This document shows, piece by piece, positions 52,663 through 61,063 of a stretch of 64,000 nt of DNA. Source of the stretch: Roseomonas xinghualingensis (GTDB lineage: Bacteria; Pseudomonadota; Alphaproteobacteria; Acetobacterales; Acetobacteraceae). The DNA lies in assembly GCF_025791835.1 (NCBI RefSeq), contig NZ_JAOXLP010000021.1, positions 1 through 64,000 of the forward strand, read 5' to 3'. The notes under the pieces are model-generated. The model did not search any database. It was not told the DNA's origin and saw only the letters and a list, made by a program, of their open reading frames with translations. A program made the translations under genes and the position numbers. Each line of letters opens with the position of its first letter. Within the stretch, counting starts at the first letter, position 1.

Positions 52663-53928
52663 TCAGGCCCAGCCCTTGCCCTTCTTCCATTCCTGCTCAA
52701 GCTGGGTGATCTGGTTCCAGTCGGCCGTCTTGATGCCCTCGACATAGGGCTCGGCGGGAATGGTCGTGCCCCAGCCAATGGCGTAGCCCACCAGCGTCTG
52801 GTCCTCGGCCCGCATGGTCACCTTTCCATCGGCGCCAAAGGGGCTGTCGATGGTCAGGCCGCGCAGCGCCGACGCCAGCTGGCGCGGGTCGGTGCTGCCC
52901 ACCTTCTTCAGCGCGGCGGTGGTCAGATGCACCGCCGTCGCGGCCTGCCAGGCCCAGTTGGTGGGGTAGTTGTTGTAGCGGCGCTGATAGTCCCGTCCGA
53001 ACGCCGCATTGGTAGGCTGGGCCGGGTAGCTGGACAAGTAGCGGTTGCCGGAATGCACGCCGCGCGGCAGCTGCTTAATCTGTTTCAGCGTGGTGTAGTC
53101 CGCCATGTTGACAGCGAAATACTGCGACTGGCTGAACAGCCCATATAGCGCGGCCTGTTCCACGAAGGCGACGAGATCGCCAGCCCAGAGGCAGGAATAC
53201 ACGGCCTGTGGACGTCCCTGGGCAAGGCGCGTCACATTCTCTGTGTAGTCCGGCTGGAACAGCTTCGGCCAGGTTTCTCCGACCACCTGCACGTCCGGCG
53301 TGAAGTACTTCAGGTACTCGATGAACTCGGCCGTGGTATCGCGGCCATAGGCATAGTCCGGCGAGACGGTCATCCAACGGCGAAGGTTCTTCGCCTTAAC
53401 GATTTCTGCCGCATAGACGCCGCCCGCAATGGAATCATGGATGCCCTGTCGCGCGATACGGAAGGCATTCCAGAAGCGCTGCTTTGGATCGGCGCTCATC
53501 GCCGATGTTTCGGTGTTGATGTGCAGGGTCAGCGTGCCCGTCTCGCGCACCACCTCATGCACGGCGAAGCCGCCGGATGAAGGCTCGCCGTCGAAGAGAA
53601 TATCCACGCCGTCGCTGATCATCTCGCGCGCCAGCCGCGCCGCTTCCGCTGGCACGCCACGGCTGTCACGCACGATCACCTCGATCGGCCGGCCGTCCAG
53701 CCCACCCTCGGCGTTGAACTTCTCCACCTCCATCAGCACCGCATCGCGGGAGGAGATGCCAAGCTGCGCGACGCGTCCGGAAAGGATGGTCGGCATGCCG
53801 ATGCGGATGGGTCGTCGCCCCTGGCTTCGGGCAACCATGGGGAATCCCGTGATTGCAGCGGCGCCCATTCCCGCCGATGCCGCAAGAAGGCCGCGGCGGC
53901 TCGCGCCACCAGGATCGGTTTTGGACAT
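52663..53928 (-). CDS. Branched-chain amino acid-type substrate-binding protein (second operon)
   Basis: A 421-residue periplasmic binding protein. The N-terminus has a Tat-like signal (SRRGLLAASAGMGAAAITGF). Then RPIRIGMPTILSGRVAQLGI and LDGRPIEVIVRDSRGVPAEA mark the Peripla_BP_6 family; this branch includes receptors for amides and aromatic acids as well as leucine-like amino acids. GGGAGAGAGA lies just before ATG 53928. It heads the operon: receptor, LivH, LivM, SDR, LivG, LivF. Confidence 0.92.
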   Translation of the reverse strand: MSKTDPGGASRRGLLAASAGMGAAAITGFPMVARSQGRRPIRIGMPTILSGRVAQLGISSRDAVLMEVEKFNAEGGLDGRPIEVIVRDSRGVPAEAARLAREMISDGVDILFDGEPSSGGFAVHEVVRETGTLTLHINTETSAMSADPKQRFWNAFRIARQGIHDSIAGGVYAAEIVKAKNLRRWMTVSPDYAYGRDTTAEFIEYLKYFTPDVQVVGETWPKLFQPDYTENVTRLAQGRPQAVYSCLWAGDLVAFVEQAALYGLFSQSQYFAVNMADYTTLKQIKQLPRGVHSGNRYLSSYPAQPTNAAFGRDYQRRYNNYPTNWAWQAATAVHLTTAALKKVGSTDPRQLASALRGLTIDSPFGADGKVTMRAEDQTLVGYAIGWGTTIPAEPYVEGIKTADWNQITQLEQEWKKGKGWA

Positions 53929-54035
53929 TCTCTCTCCCTCGGGCCCAGCTTTCCGCCAGTGCCATGGGCGCTTCGAGCGCCGCGAAGGAAGGCTAGGTGC
54001 CACGCGGTTCGAGCGTCAACGAGAAAGCTGAGCGG

Positions 54036-54641
54036 TCATTCATTTCTGTCCTGCCTCTTTACCAACTCAGGGCCGCCACCGGTCAGGCCGTTGCGAATCA
54101 GCTTGGCATAGGCGCTCCAAAGCGCATCGGGACGACGCTTGGCCTGCCCATCATCGGCATAGGCGTAGCGCATGCTTGTGTAGCTATGCATGGCCATAAG
54201 GAGGAAAACTAGCGGCTCCAGTTCATCCTCCATGAAACCGGGCAGCGTGCCGCGCGCACGAGCATTGCGAAGCGCGGCCAAGCAGTCATCGGCGATGTTC
54301 GCGAAATGCTTCCGGAATCCCTCTGGCGCAAAAAGCTCCGCCCCATTCAGGATCCTGAAGAAGGCCGGGCGCTGCTGCAGAAATCCGAAGAAGGCCGCGA
54401 AGCACTGCTCCTCCCGATCGACCTCCCCGGTCACCCCGTGAACTTCCCTCGCGATATGCGCCAGCATCTCCTAGCCCCGAGCCGGTAGGAGCTGATCGAG
54501 GAAATCCTGCCGCGAGGCGAAGTAGTTGTAGAAGGTGCCCTGCGCCACGCCGGCAGCCTCGGTGCTCCGTGCGATGGAGGCCTCCGCATAGCCGAACTCG
54601 CCAGCCACACGCGCCGCCGCATCGAACAGGGCGCGGCGCAC
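54036..54641 (-). pseudogene. TetR family regulator interrupted by an amber codon
   Basis: One frame encodes a complete TetR pattern: GRVRRALFDAAARVAGEFGY, then ASIARSTEAAGVAQGTFYNY FASRQDFLDQLLP, then a TAG (54471-54473), then EMLAHIAREVHGVTGE and the rest of the ligand domain to 54036. The stop falls after the helix-turn-helix, where homologues continue. No ATG precedes the HTH in frame; GTG 54641 is the only nearby start. The gene is probably dead, or the second half restarts at ATG 54467. It lies upstream of a Liv operon it may have controlled. Confidence 0.75.
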
Positions 54642-54828
54642 ACGCCCGCTGTTCTGCTGCCACTTGCCGCGGGGATGCGCCGTCTTGGGGGCCCGGAATG
54701 CCGGTCAGCCACGGTCGCGCAGGGCTCCGGCTTGCGGACGGGCGGCGCACGAAGGGCGACGCCGGAGCATGCGGAATCTCCAGGAAGCGGGCAGCAAAGC
54801 CCGAGGCGCACCGATCAGGCGCGCCGGG

Positions 54829-55815
54829 CTAGGTTGCGTCGATCTGTACCCCCTCGCGCCGCACCACTGCGCCCCATTTCTCGATCTCGTTATTGATGAA
54901 GGCCGTGAACTCCTCAGGCGTGCCATAGGCAGGCGTGCCAGCCATTTCATCGAAACGGGCCCTGGCCTCTGGCGTCGCGAGCAGTGCCTTGATCTCCAGG
55001 TTCACCGCCTCCAGCGCGGGGCGTGGCACGCCGGTGGGGGCGACGATGCCAAACCAGGAATTCATCTCGTACTCGGCCAGCTCCGGCATGGTTTCGCGGA
55101 GCGCGGGGATGTCAGGCAGGCGCAGATTGCGCTCCACGCTCGTGACGGCAAGGGCCTTCACCTTCCCGTTGCGGACCTGCTGGATCGCCGTAGAGAGATT
55201 GTCGAACATGAACTGGATGTTGCCGGCCATCAGGTCCAGCATGGCGGGTGCCGAGCCGCGGTAATGCACCGCTGCGGCCTCAGTACCCGTGAGCTGGCTG
55301 AACCAGGCGCCGCAGACATGCGGGGACTGTCCGACACCCGCAGTGCCATAGGTCATCTTGCCCGGGTTGCGGCGGAGATAGGCGACAAGTTCCGGCACGG
55401 TGGACGCCGGCACCGACGGATGCAGCACCAGCACATTCGCTGTGCGGATCATGTTCGAAACGGGCTGAAAGTTCTCAGGCTTGTAGGGAAGGTTGCGAAA
55501 CAGCGAATAGGCGATGCTCTGCGGGCCTATATTGGTGCTCAGCAGCGTCAGCATGTCCGGCGCTGCGCGGGCGACCTCGGCCGCCGCGATGGTGCCGCCG
55601 CCGCCCCCCTTGTTCTCCACCACCACGGAGGCGCCCCAGCGGGACTGCAGATGTGCCGCAAGCAGCCGGGCCATGATATCCGTGGTGCCGCCTGGTGCCG
55701 CGGCGACGATCAGCTTGATCGGCTGGCTCGGCCGCCAGTTGCTCGCCCGTGCGGTGGCGGGCAGCAGGCCTGCAAGGGACGCCATGAGCGCGACGCGGCG
55801 CGGAAGAACGATCAT
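54829..55815 (-). CDS. Tripartite tricarboxylate transporter substrate-binding protein (Bug/TctC)
   Basis: A 328-residue receptor with signal MIVLPRRVALMASLAGLLPA ending at ARAS, then QPIKLIVAAAPGGTTDIMARLLA, the family opening, and VVVENKGGGGGTIAAAEVAR. ATG 55815 gives a normal signal peptide. It is the last gene of the minus-strand acyl-CoA operon and may supply a carboxylate degraded by it (inference). Confidence 0.93.
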   Translation of the reverse strand: MIVLPRRVALMASLAGLLPATARASNWRPSQPIKLIVAAAPGGTTDIMARLLAAHLQSRWGASVVVENKGGGGGTIAAAEVARAAPDMLTLLSTNIGPQSIAYSLFRNLPYKPENFQPVSNMIRTANVLVLHPSVPASTVPELVAYLRRNPGKMTYGTAGVGQSPHVCGAWFSQLTGTEAAAVHYRGSAPAMLDLMAGNIQFMFDNLSTAIQQVRNGKVKALAVTSVERNLRLPDIPALRETMPELAEYEMNSWFGIVAPTGVPRPALEAVNLEIKALLATPEARARFDEMAGTPAYGTPEEFTAFINNEIEKWGAVVRREGVQIDAT

Positions 55816-55899
55816 CGGACTGTTTCCATCCTGTGTTGTTGTTATGCTTCGTTCACTGCGCGGCGGGCGGGCCTCTTCCAGGTCCGCCGGCATGTCCCC

Positions 55900-56328
55900 C
55901 TAACGCTGCACCGGGTCCTCTTCGGCATAGGGCAAGGCGATGATATGCGCCCCCCCGGGCGGGCCGAAGCGGATCCGCAGCGCCCCCCCTATCCGCGGCT
56001 CCGCCGCCGCCACGCCACGGAGATTCACCATGATCCGCGGCCCTTCCTCCAGCGCCACCAGCGCCACCACATAGGGCAGGTCCGGCTTGAAGGCCGGCGA
56101 GGGCGGGCGGTGCACGCGCGTGTGGCTCACCAGCCGCCCGCGCCCGCTTGCCGCCTCCCAGGCAGGGGCCGGCGCGTGACAATGAACGCAGATGGCGCGC
56201 GGCGGAAACTGGGCCTGGCCGCAGGCGGCGCAGCGTTGCAGCCGCAGCTCGCCACGCGCGGCGCCCTCCCAGAAGGGTGCGGTATCCGCATTGGGCACCG
56301 GAAGCAGTCTGGCAGGGTCCTCCGCCAT
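55900..56328 (-). CDS. Zn-ribbon/OB-fold protein (DUF35 family), thiolase partner
   Basis: A 142-residue protein with four cysteines in two pairs (RCAACGQ at about 32 and CVHCHAP at about 48) that form a rubredoxin-like zinc ribbon, followed by an OB-fold with GRGRLVSHTRVHRPPSPAF and PYVVALVALEEGPRIMVN. DUF35 proteins form complexes with thiolase-like enzymes and MaoC-like hydratases, as in the ChsH2-Ltp2 steroid side-chain system. One base separates its start from the thiolase-like stop, so they are co-translated. Confidence 0.88.
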   Translation of the reverse strand: MAEDPARLLPVPNADTAPFWEGAARGELRLQRCAACGQAQFPPRAICVHCHAPAPAWEAASGRGRLVSHTRVHRPPSPAFKPDLPYVVALVALEEGPRIMVNLRGVAAAEPRIGGALRIRFGPPGGAHIIALPYAEEDPVQR

Positions 56329-56329
56329 C

Positions 56330-57487
56330 TCAGCTCCTTCCCAGCACGAGCGAGCAATGGGCGGAGAGGATGCCGCCATCGCCATGGACGAAGGCCAGTT
56401 CCGCATCCGGCACCTGCCGCGCCGCCGCTTCTCCGCGAAGCTGCCGTACCGCCTCCACGACGTGGAACAGGCCGCCCGCCGCTCCGGAATGCGCGTAGGA
56501 CATCAGCCCGCCATGGGTGTTGCAGGGCAACCGTCCACCGAGGTCAAGCGCTCCGTCCAGCGCCGCCGGGCCTGCCTCTCCCTTCTCGAAGAAGCCGATG
56601 GACTCCAACTCAACGAGCAAGGTGACGGTGAAGCTGTCATAGATCTCGGCCACATGGATGTCGGCGGGCTTCACCCCAGCACGGGCGAAGGCCTGCGCCG
56701 CGCTCTCGCGGCAGCCGAAATTGGTCAGGCTCGGGGCGGCAACCAGATGCTCATGCGTGTTCTTCTGCCCGGCGCCCAGCAACGTGACCGGCCGCTGCGC
56801 CGTATCCCGTGCCGCATCCGGCGCGCTGATGACCAACGCCGCGCCGCCATCGGAGATCAGGCAGCAGTCTAGCAGCCGCAGTGGCTCCGCGATCGGCAGG
56901 CTGGCCAGCACGTCAGCCACCGTGATCGGCACCCGCATCTGCGCCTTCGGATTACGCACCGCATGGGTGCGGCTGGCCACCGCCATGGCAGCCAGATGCT
57001 CGGGCGTCACGCCGTATTCATGCATGTAGGCGTGCGCCACCAGCGCATAAAGGGCGGGAACCGTCACGCCGAAGGGCCGCTCGAACTGCGGGTGCCCGAC
57101 CTCGGACAGCGCCGCCACGGCGCGGTCGCGCGAAAGCCCGGTCAGGCGGTTATCACCCGCGACGACAAGCACATGCCGACAGATTCCCGCCTCCACCAGC
57201 GCGGACGCCTGCATAATCATGATGCAGCCCGTGGCCCCGCCCGCCTGGATCGCGGCGGAGTAGGCAGGCTGGATGCCGAAATACTCGCAAAAGACGGAAG
57301 CGAGCATCAGATGCGGTTCGCTGAAGGAATAGGCGCAGAGCACGCCATCGATGTCGCCGGGCCGCAGCCCTGCATCGGCCAGGGCGAGCCCGGCCGCCTC
57401 GGCATGCAGCCCCATGCAGGTCGATCCGGGCAGTTCGCCCACCGCCGTATCGGCGGCTCCGGTGATAACGGCACGGCCAGGGCTCAT
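56330..57487 (-). CDS. Thiolase-like protein (lipid-transfer/Ltp2 group), catalytic Cys absent
   Basis: A 385-residue thiolase-fold protein. Sequences such as AAGLALADAGLRPGDIDGVL, the C-terminal HVAEIYDSFTVTLLVELE and LPCNTHGGLMSYAHSGAAGG match the SCP-x/lipid-transfer group. Where thiolases have CxSG, this protein reads AIQAGGATGCIMIMQ, with glycine in place of the nucleophilic cysteine. The same change occurs in Ltp2-type retro-aldolases, which cleave a 3-hydroxy acyl-CoA together with a DUF35 partner. With the DUF35 gene and two MaoC-type genes next door, aldolase function is more likely than thiolysis (inference). Confidence 0.85.
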   Translation of the reverse strand: MSPGRAVITGAADTAVGELPGSTCMGLHAEAAGLALADAGLRPGDIDGVLCAYSFSEPHLMLASVFCEYFGIQPAYSAAIQAGGATGCIMIMQASALVEAGICRHVLVVAGDNRLTGLSRDRAVAALSEVGHPQFERPFGVTVPALYALVAHAYMHEYGVTPEHLAAMAVASRTHAVRNPKAQMRVPITVADVLASLPIAEPLRLLDCCLISDGGAALVISAPDAARDTAQRPVTLLGAGQKNTHEHLVAAPSLTNFGCRESAAQAFARAGVKPADIHVAEIYDSFTVTLLVELESIGFFEKGEAGPAALDGALDLGGRLPCNTHGGLMSYAHSGAAGGLFHVVEAVRQLRGEAAARQVPDAELAFVHGDGGILSAHCSLVLGRS

Positions 57488-57660
57488 GCGGCGCCCTCCT
57501 CCCTCATCCCCGCCGTGACGTTGGCAATCTCCGGGTGCATGTGGGCGTTCAGCACGTTGCGCCTCTCCGGGTAGTGGAGGGTGAGGGTTCCGATCCCATC
57601 ATCCCTGGCCCAGCCAACGGCCTCGTAGCCATCCCTCTGCGGCTCATCCTCTCGCCTCAT
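57484..57660 (-). CDS. 58-residue crotonase N-terminal mini-protein
   Basis: This reading frame encodes the first beta hairpin of an enoyl-CoA hydratase: VGWARDDGIGTLTLHYPERR NVLNAHMHPEI, then stops where homologues go on for another 200 residues. Yet its start overlaps the MaoC stop and its stop overlaps the thiolase-like start, both as ATGA. It is either a remnant of a crotonase gene cut out without breaking translational coupling, or a functional short peptide. It cannot be a hydratase because the CoA pocket and catalytic glutamates are missing. Confidence 0.65.
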   Translation of the reverse strand: MRREDEPQRDGYEAVGWARDDGIGTLTLHYPERRNVLNAHMHPEIANVTAGMREEGAA

Positions 57661-58055
57661 GCCGGATAACCCTCCACCGTCCCCTCCCCGCCAGGAATGG
57701 CCACGCCGGTGATCACGGCCTCGCCGGTCTCGTCGCGGACCCATACCTCATAGCCAGGCCCGTCGCTGCGTGCTGCCCCGCCCGAGGTGACCCGCATGCC
57801 CATCAGCACGGGCCGCACGAAGCGGATATCCATGGAGACCGGCACCCCGCTGCCCAGAGCCTGCCGGAGCGACTGCCAAATGAGGTTCAGCGACAGCATT
57901 CCATGCGCAATGGGCCGGCCGAAGGCCGTGGTGGCGGCGAAAGCCTCGTCCACATGCACGGGATTGAAGTCATCGGTGATCGCAGCATAGGCGAGCACCG
58001 CCTCACGATCGACATGGAGGCTCACCGCAGGCAGCATGGCCAGGGTGGGAGTCAT
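57657..58055 (-). CDS. MaoC family dehydratase (hydratase 2 domain)
   Basis: A 132-residue hot-dog protein. The hydratase 2 motif is present: AYAAITDDFNPVHVDEAFAA, then FGRPIAHGMLSLNLI, with the catalytic Asp and His. It hydrates an enoyl-CoA. It is probably paired with the neighbouring MaoC-like protein that lacks the motif, as in ChsH1/ChsH2-type heterodimers. Four-base overlaps link it to genes on both sides. Confidence 0.9.
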   Translation of the reverse strand: MTPTLAMLPAVSLHVDREAVLAYAAITDDFNPVHVDEAFAATTAFGRPIAHGMLSLNLIWQSLRQALGSGVPVSMDIRFVRPVLMGMRVTSGGAARSDGPGYEVWVRDETGEAVITGVAIPGGEGTVEGYPA

Positions 58056-58501
58056 GCCGCCCACAGCACGGTCATCCGCCCGCTGAAGAGAAATCCTTCC
58101 TCGCCTCGCGTCTCCATTGCCAATGTAACACGCCGCCGTTCACGCCGGATCTCCTTGGCGGTACAGGACACGGTCGTCACTAGGTCTCCGCCGATGCGAG
58201 GAAGCCGGAACAGGGCGAAATGCTGGCTCGCATGGATGTTGCCGGGCGGACGGTGGGGAACCACCTCGCCATAGGCTCGCATGGAGACGACCGCGACCAT
58301 GCCATGCGGCATCAGCTCGCCCAGATCATCCGCTGGGAAGAGGCGGCGCCACTGCGCGATCACCGAGGGATCGAGCCTGTAGGGCGCGCTGCCCAGCAGC
58401 CGGCCAGGCACAAAATCCTCATAGAGGGTTGGGGATTCGTTCCCCAGCGGCGCCTGCTGAGCAGCGTACCCGGTGTCTGTCTCCAAGGCCCCCCCATTCA
58501 C
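58052..58501 (-). CDS. MaoC-like N-terminal dehydratase (FAS1-like hot-dog, non-catalytic half)
   Basis: A 149-residue hot-dog protein without the Asp-His hydratase motif. FVPGRLLGSAPYRLDPSVIA, PPGNIHASQHFALFRLPRIG and GDLVTTVSCTAKEIRRERRR resemble the N-terminal, substrate-binding half of two-domain MaoC hydratases. It heads the operon (MaoC-N, MaoC, mini-crotonase, thiolase-like, DUF35, Bug). The start is GTG 58501, which overlaps a CATTCAC palindrome; no Shine-Dalgarno is visible, so translation may be leaderless or start at a nearby codon. Confidence 0.8.
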   Translation of the reverse strand: MNGGALETDTGYAAQQAPLGNESPTLYEDFVPGRLLGSAPYRLDPSVIAQWRRLFPADDLGELMPHGMVAVVSMRAYGEVVPHRPPGNIHASQHFALFRLPRIGGDLVTTVSCTAKEIRRERRRVTLAMETRGEEGFLFSGRMTVLWAA

Positions 58502-58512
58502 GTCTGTGAATG
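58495..58512. promoter_or_regulatory. Palindrome at the head of the MaoC/thiolase-like operon
   Basis: CATTCAC-GTCT-GTGAATG, a perfect 7-base inverted repeat around four bases, covering the GTG start of the first gene. It is a candidate repressor site, possibly for a TetR-type protein. The flanking TGCTTATTTTATTTC is the AT-rich promoter area. Confidence 0.5.
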
Positions 58513-58555
58513 CTTATTTTATTTCCGGCAGACTAGGCTGCCCGCGTCACCGACG

Positions 58556-60703
58556 TCAAACAGCTCCTGGTACAGAGACGACCAGCGCGTCGAGCGCGAC
58601 GACTCCCTCGGCCCGCACGAGGAGCGGGTTGATCTCGATCGAACGGATCTCCGCCGGGCGCGAAGCCGCCAACTCCGAAACCCGGCACAGCGCTGCGACC
58701 AGCGCATCTCGGTCGAGCGGCGGGCTGCCGCGCCATCCCTTGAGCAGTTGAGAGGCGCCGCGCACTTGGTCGATCAGGCGCGCGGCGCGGGCTGGCGAGA
58801 GCGGCGCGGAGCCGAAGGAGATATCCTGGAACAACTCTACGGCGATGCCGCCCAGCCCGAACATTATCATGGGGCCGAAGACCGGGTCCTGCTGAACGCC
58901 GATGATGGTTTCCAGCCCCTTGCCCGCCATTGGTGCGATAAGCACGCCATCGATCCGAGCCGTGGGCGCATGCGCCCGCGCCCGCTCCATCAGCGTCTGG
59001 AAGCCCGCCGCGACCGAGGCCGCATCCGCCAACCCGAGCAGGACGCCGCCGATCTCCGTTTTATGCGGTATGTCCTCCGACAGGATCTTCGCAACAACCG
59101 GGTAGCCAACGGCCTGGGCGGCCGCCACGGCCCCGGCCGCATCGGTCACGACGCGCTCCGGAAGAACCGGGACGCCGACGGCGGCCAGCAGCGCCTTGGC
59201 GCCTGCTTCGTGCCGCGTATCGATCGCTTCGCCATGGAGTGGCGGCACGGCCAGCAGCACCTCGGCGGCGGCCTGGAGCCCCGGTAGGGCGGCGCCCGCC
59301 CCCAGCGCGCGTAAAGCGCGGGAAGGATCGTCGAAGACAGGAATGCCGATCTCCCCCAGCCGGTCCCTCACCGTCTCGTCCAAAGTGGCGACGACAATGA
59401 GGAGGCGATCTGGATAACGCTGCCGCAGCCGCCGGAAGCCCTGCTCCACCTTCGCAAACAGCGCCGGATTTCGCAGCGTATGGGCAAAATAGGTGACGAT
59501 GGTCGGAATAGCCGTGCGCTCCAGTGCGCTGCCGATCAGCGTCTCCACTGCATCCATCCGCGGGATCGCGTTGGCCGTGGTGTCCACCGGGTTTACCCCA
59601 GCCGCGGCGGGCAGGCTTTCAATCACCGCACCGAGCACCTCCGGCGGAAAGGCCGGCAGCGATAGACCGGCGGCGCTCGCAGCATCGGCCATCAGCACGC
59701 CGATCCCGCCGGAGATGGACACGATGCCCACCTCCCGCCCGCCCGGCATGCCGCCCAGGCTGCAGAGCTGGGCGATGTCGATCATCTCCTCGATACTCTG
59801 GGCACGCCAGGCACCGCCCTCGCGTAGCACGGCGTCGTAGACGCGGTCCTCGCCAGCAAGGGAACCCGTATGCGTCGCCGCCGCGGCCGCCCCCGCCTCG
59901 CTGGCGCCCACCTTCATTACAATTACCGGCTTGCCCGCCTGTGCTGCCTTCAGCAACGCCGCGCGCAGCCTCGCACCGTCCCGGCACCCCTCCAGCGCCG
60001 CGCAAATCACCGAGGTGCCCTCGTCATCGGCCAACAGGGCAATGCATTCCGCCACGTCCAGGTCGGCCTCGTTACCGGTTGCGACCGCACGGCTCATCCC
60101 GATCCCACGCAGATGCGCGCAGGCATAGGCATGGGAGGCGAAGGCGCCGCTCTGTGTCACGAAGGAAACGCGGCCGGGCCGGAAGCGCATGCTGTCCAGC
60201 GTGGTGGTGAAGGTCGCGAAAAGCCCATCAGGCACGCTGACAGAGCCAAGCGCATTCGGCCCGGTAATGCGAATGCCCGCTCGGCGCGCTACGGCCAGGA
60301 TCCGCTTCTGTCGCACGGCACCCTCCGGCCCCTCCTCGGCAAAACCGGAGGAAAGCACTTGTACCAGCCGGATTCCCCGCGCGGCGCAGGCCTCCAGCGC
60401 CGGCTCCACGGCCTGGGCCGGCACGATCACCAGGGCTTGGTCTGGCGTTTCAGGAAGGTCGGCGACGCTGCGAAAGGCTGGAAGCCCCTGCACCACCTCG
60501 CCAGAGCCATTCACCGGATAGATCCGCCCGGCGAAGCCGAACCTCTTCAGGTAATCCACCGGACGCCCGCCGAGCTTCGCAGGATCCGAGGAGGCGCCAA
60601 TGATAGCGATAGAATCAGGCTGGAACAGGGCCCTGCGGAGCCATGCCTGGCCGCCGGAGCCATCGGATGGCCGGGAGCATCGGGGCAGGGTCATGACGGA
60701 CAT
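58556..60703 (-). CDS. NDP-forming acyl-CoA synthetase (acetate--CoA ligase family, fused alpha-beta)
   Basis: A 715-residue enzyme. The N-terminal CoA-binding domain reads FQPDSIAIIGASSDPAKLGG RPVDYLKRFGFAG; the ligase_CoA/succinyl-CoA synthetase-like middle has VSFVTQSGAFASHAYACAH and the phospho-histidine region TGSLAGEDRVYDAVLRE; the C-terminal ATP-grasp domain contains GYPVVAKILSEDIPHKTEIG GVLLGL. It activates a carboxylate to its CoA ester with ATP giving ADP. ATG 60703 has GGAG at a good distance; ATG 60715 is an alternative. It probably makes the CoA ester consumed by the MaoC/thiolase-like operon directly downstream. Confidence 0.92.
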   Translation of the reverse strand: MSVMTLPRCSRPSDGSGGQAWLRRALFQPDSIAIIGASSDPAKLGGRPVDYLKRFGFAGRIYPVNGSGEVVQGLPAFRSVADLPETPDQALVIVPAQAVEPALEACAARGIRLVQVLSSGFAEEGPEGAVRQKRILAVARRAGIRITGPNALGSVSVPDGLFATFTTTLDSMRFRPGRVSFVTQSGAFASHAYACAHLRGIGMSRAVATGNEADLDVAECIALLADDEGTSVICAALEGCRDGARLRAALLKAAQAGKPVIVMKVGASEAGAAAAATHTGSLAGEDRVYDAVLREGGAWRAQSIEEMIDIAQLCSLGGMPGGREVGIVSISGGIGVLMADAASAAGLSLPAFPPEVLGAVIESLPAAAGVNPVDTTANAIPRMDAVETLIGSALERTAIPTIVTYFAHTLRNPALFAKVEQGFRRLRQRYPDRLLIVVATLDETVRDRLGEIGIPVFDDPSRALRALGAGAALPGLQAAAEVLLAVPPLHGEAIDTRHEAGAKALLAAVGVPVLPERVVTDAAGAVAAAQAVGYPVVAKILSEDIPHKTEIGGVLLGLADAASVAAGFQTLMERARAHAPTARIDGVLIAPMAGKGLETIIGVQQDPVFGPMIMFGLGGIAVELFQDISFGSAPLSPARAARLIDQVRGASQLLKGWRGSPPLDRDALVAALCRVSELAASRPAEIRSIEINPLLVRAEGVVALDALVVSVPGAV

Positions 60704-61063
60704 GGTGTTCTCCATCCATCTCGCCGCCTCTGGCCACGTGGCTTGCATTCGGAAGCAAGAATTTTCTTTCTTTGATAAGAATGATACTAAGGCGGTTTCC
60801 AGGGGCATGTCAAAGACAAGGGAGGGCGCCTGACGGTACCGTGCCGGGTCTGATCGATGCTCCTGCTGGCGGCAGCCAAGGTCATGGGGCCGCATGGCTT
60901 GTGGGCGCAGATGGCTGGCCAGCGTATCTTCCGCATCAAGCGATGCGGACCAGATGGTCATGGCACGCAGCGGCCGATGCGTGCACCGGGGGCGGCGTCT
61001 CCAGCATCTGATACACGGCATTTTTGCTTTATGGGCAGGCAACGCGCCTCCCCGCGGATACCT
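60704..61063. promoter_or_regulatory. Gap upstream of the acyl-CoA synthetase gene
   Basis: The left third (60745-60800) is strikingly AT-rich, with AAGAATTTTCTT (a 12-base palindrome at about 60759-60770) and a second AAGAAT nearby, and is likely the promoter and operator of the synthetase. The rest holds no recognised gene. Confidence 0.45.

Noticed and set aside
54664..56625. A 653-codon open frame on the plus strand
   Set aside because: It covers a Bug receptor and a DUF35 gene on the other strand, both with clear signatures; composition is typical of a shadow frame.
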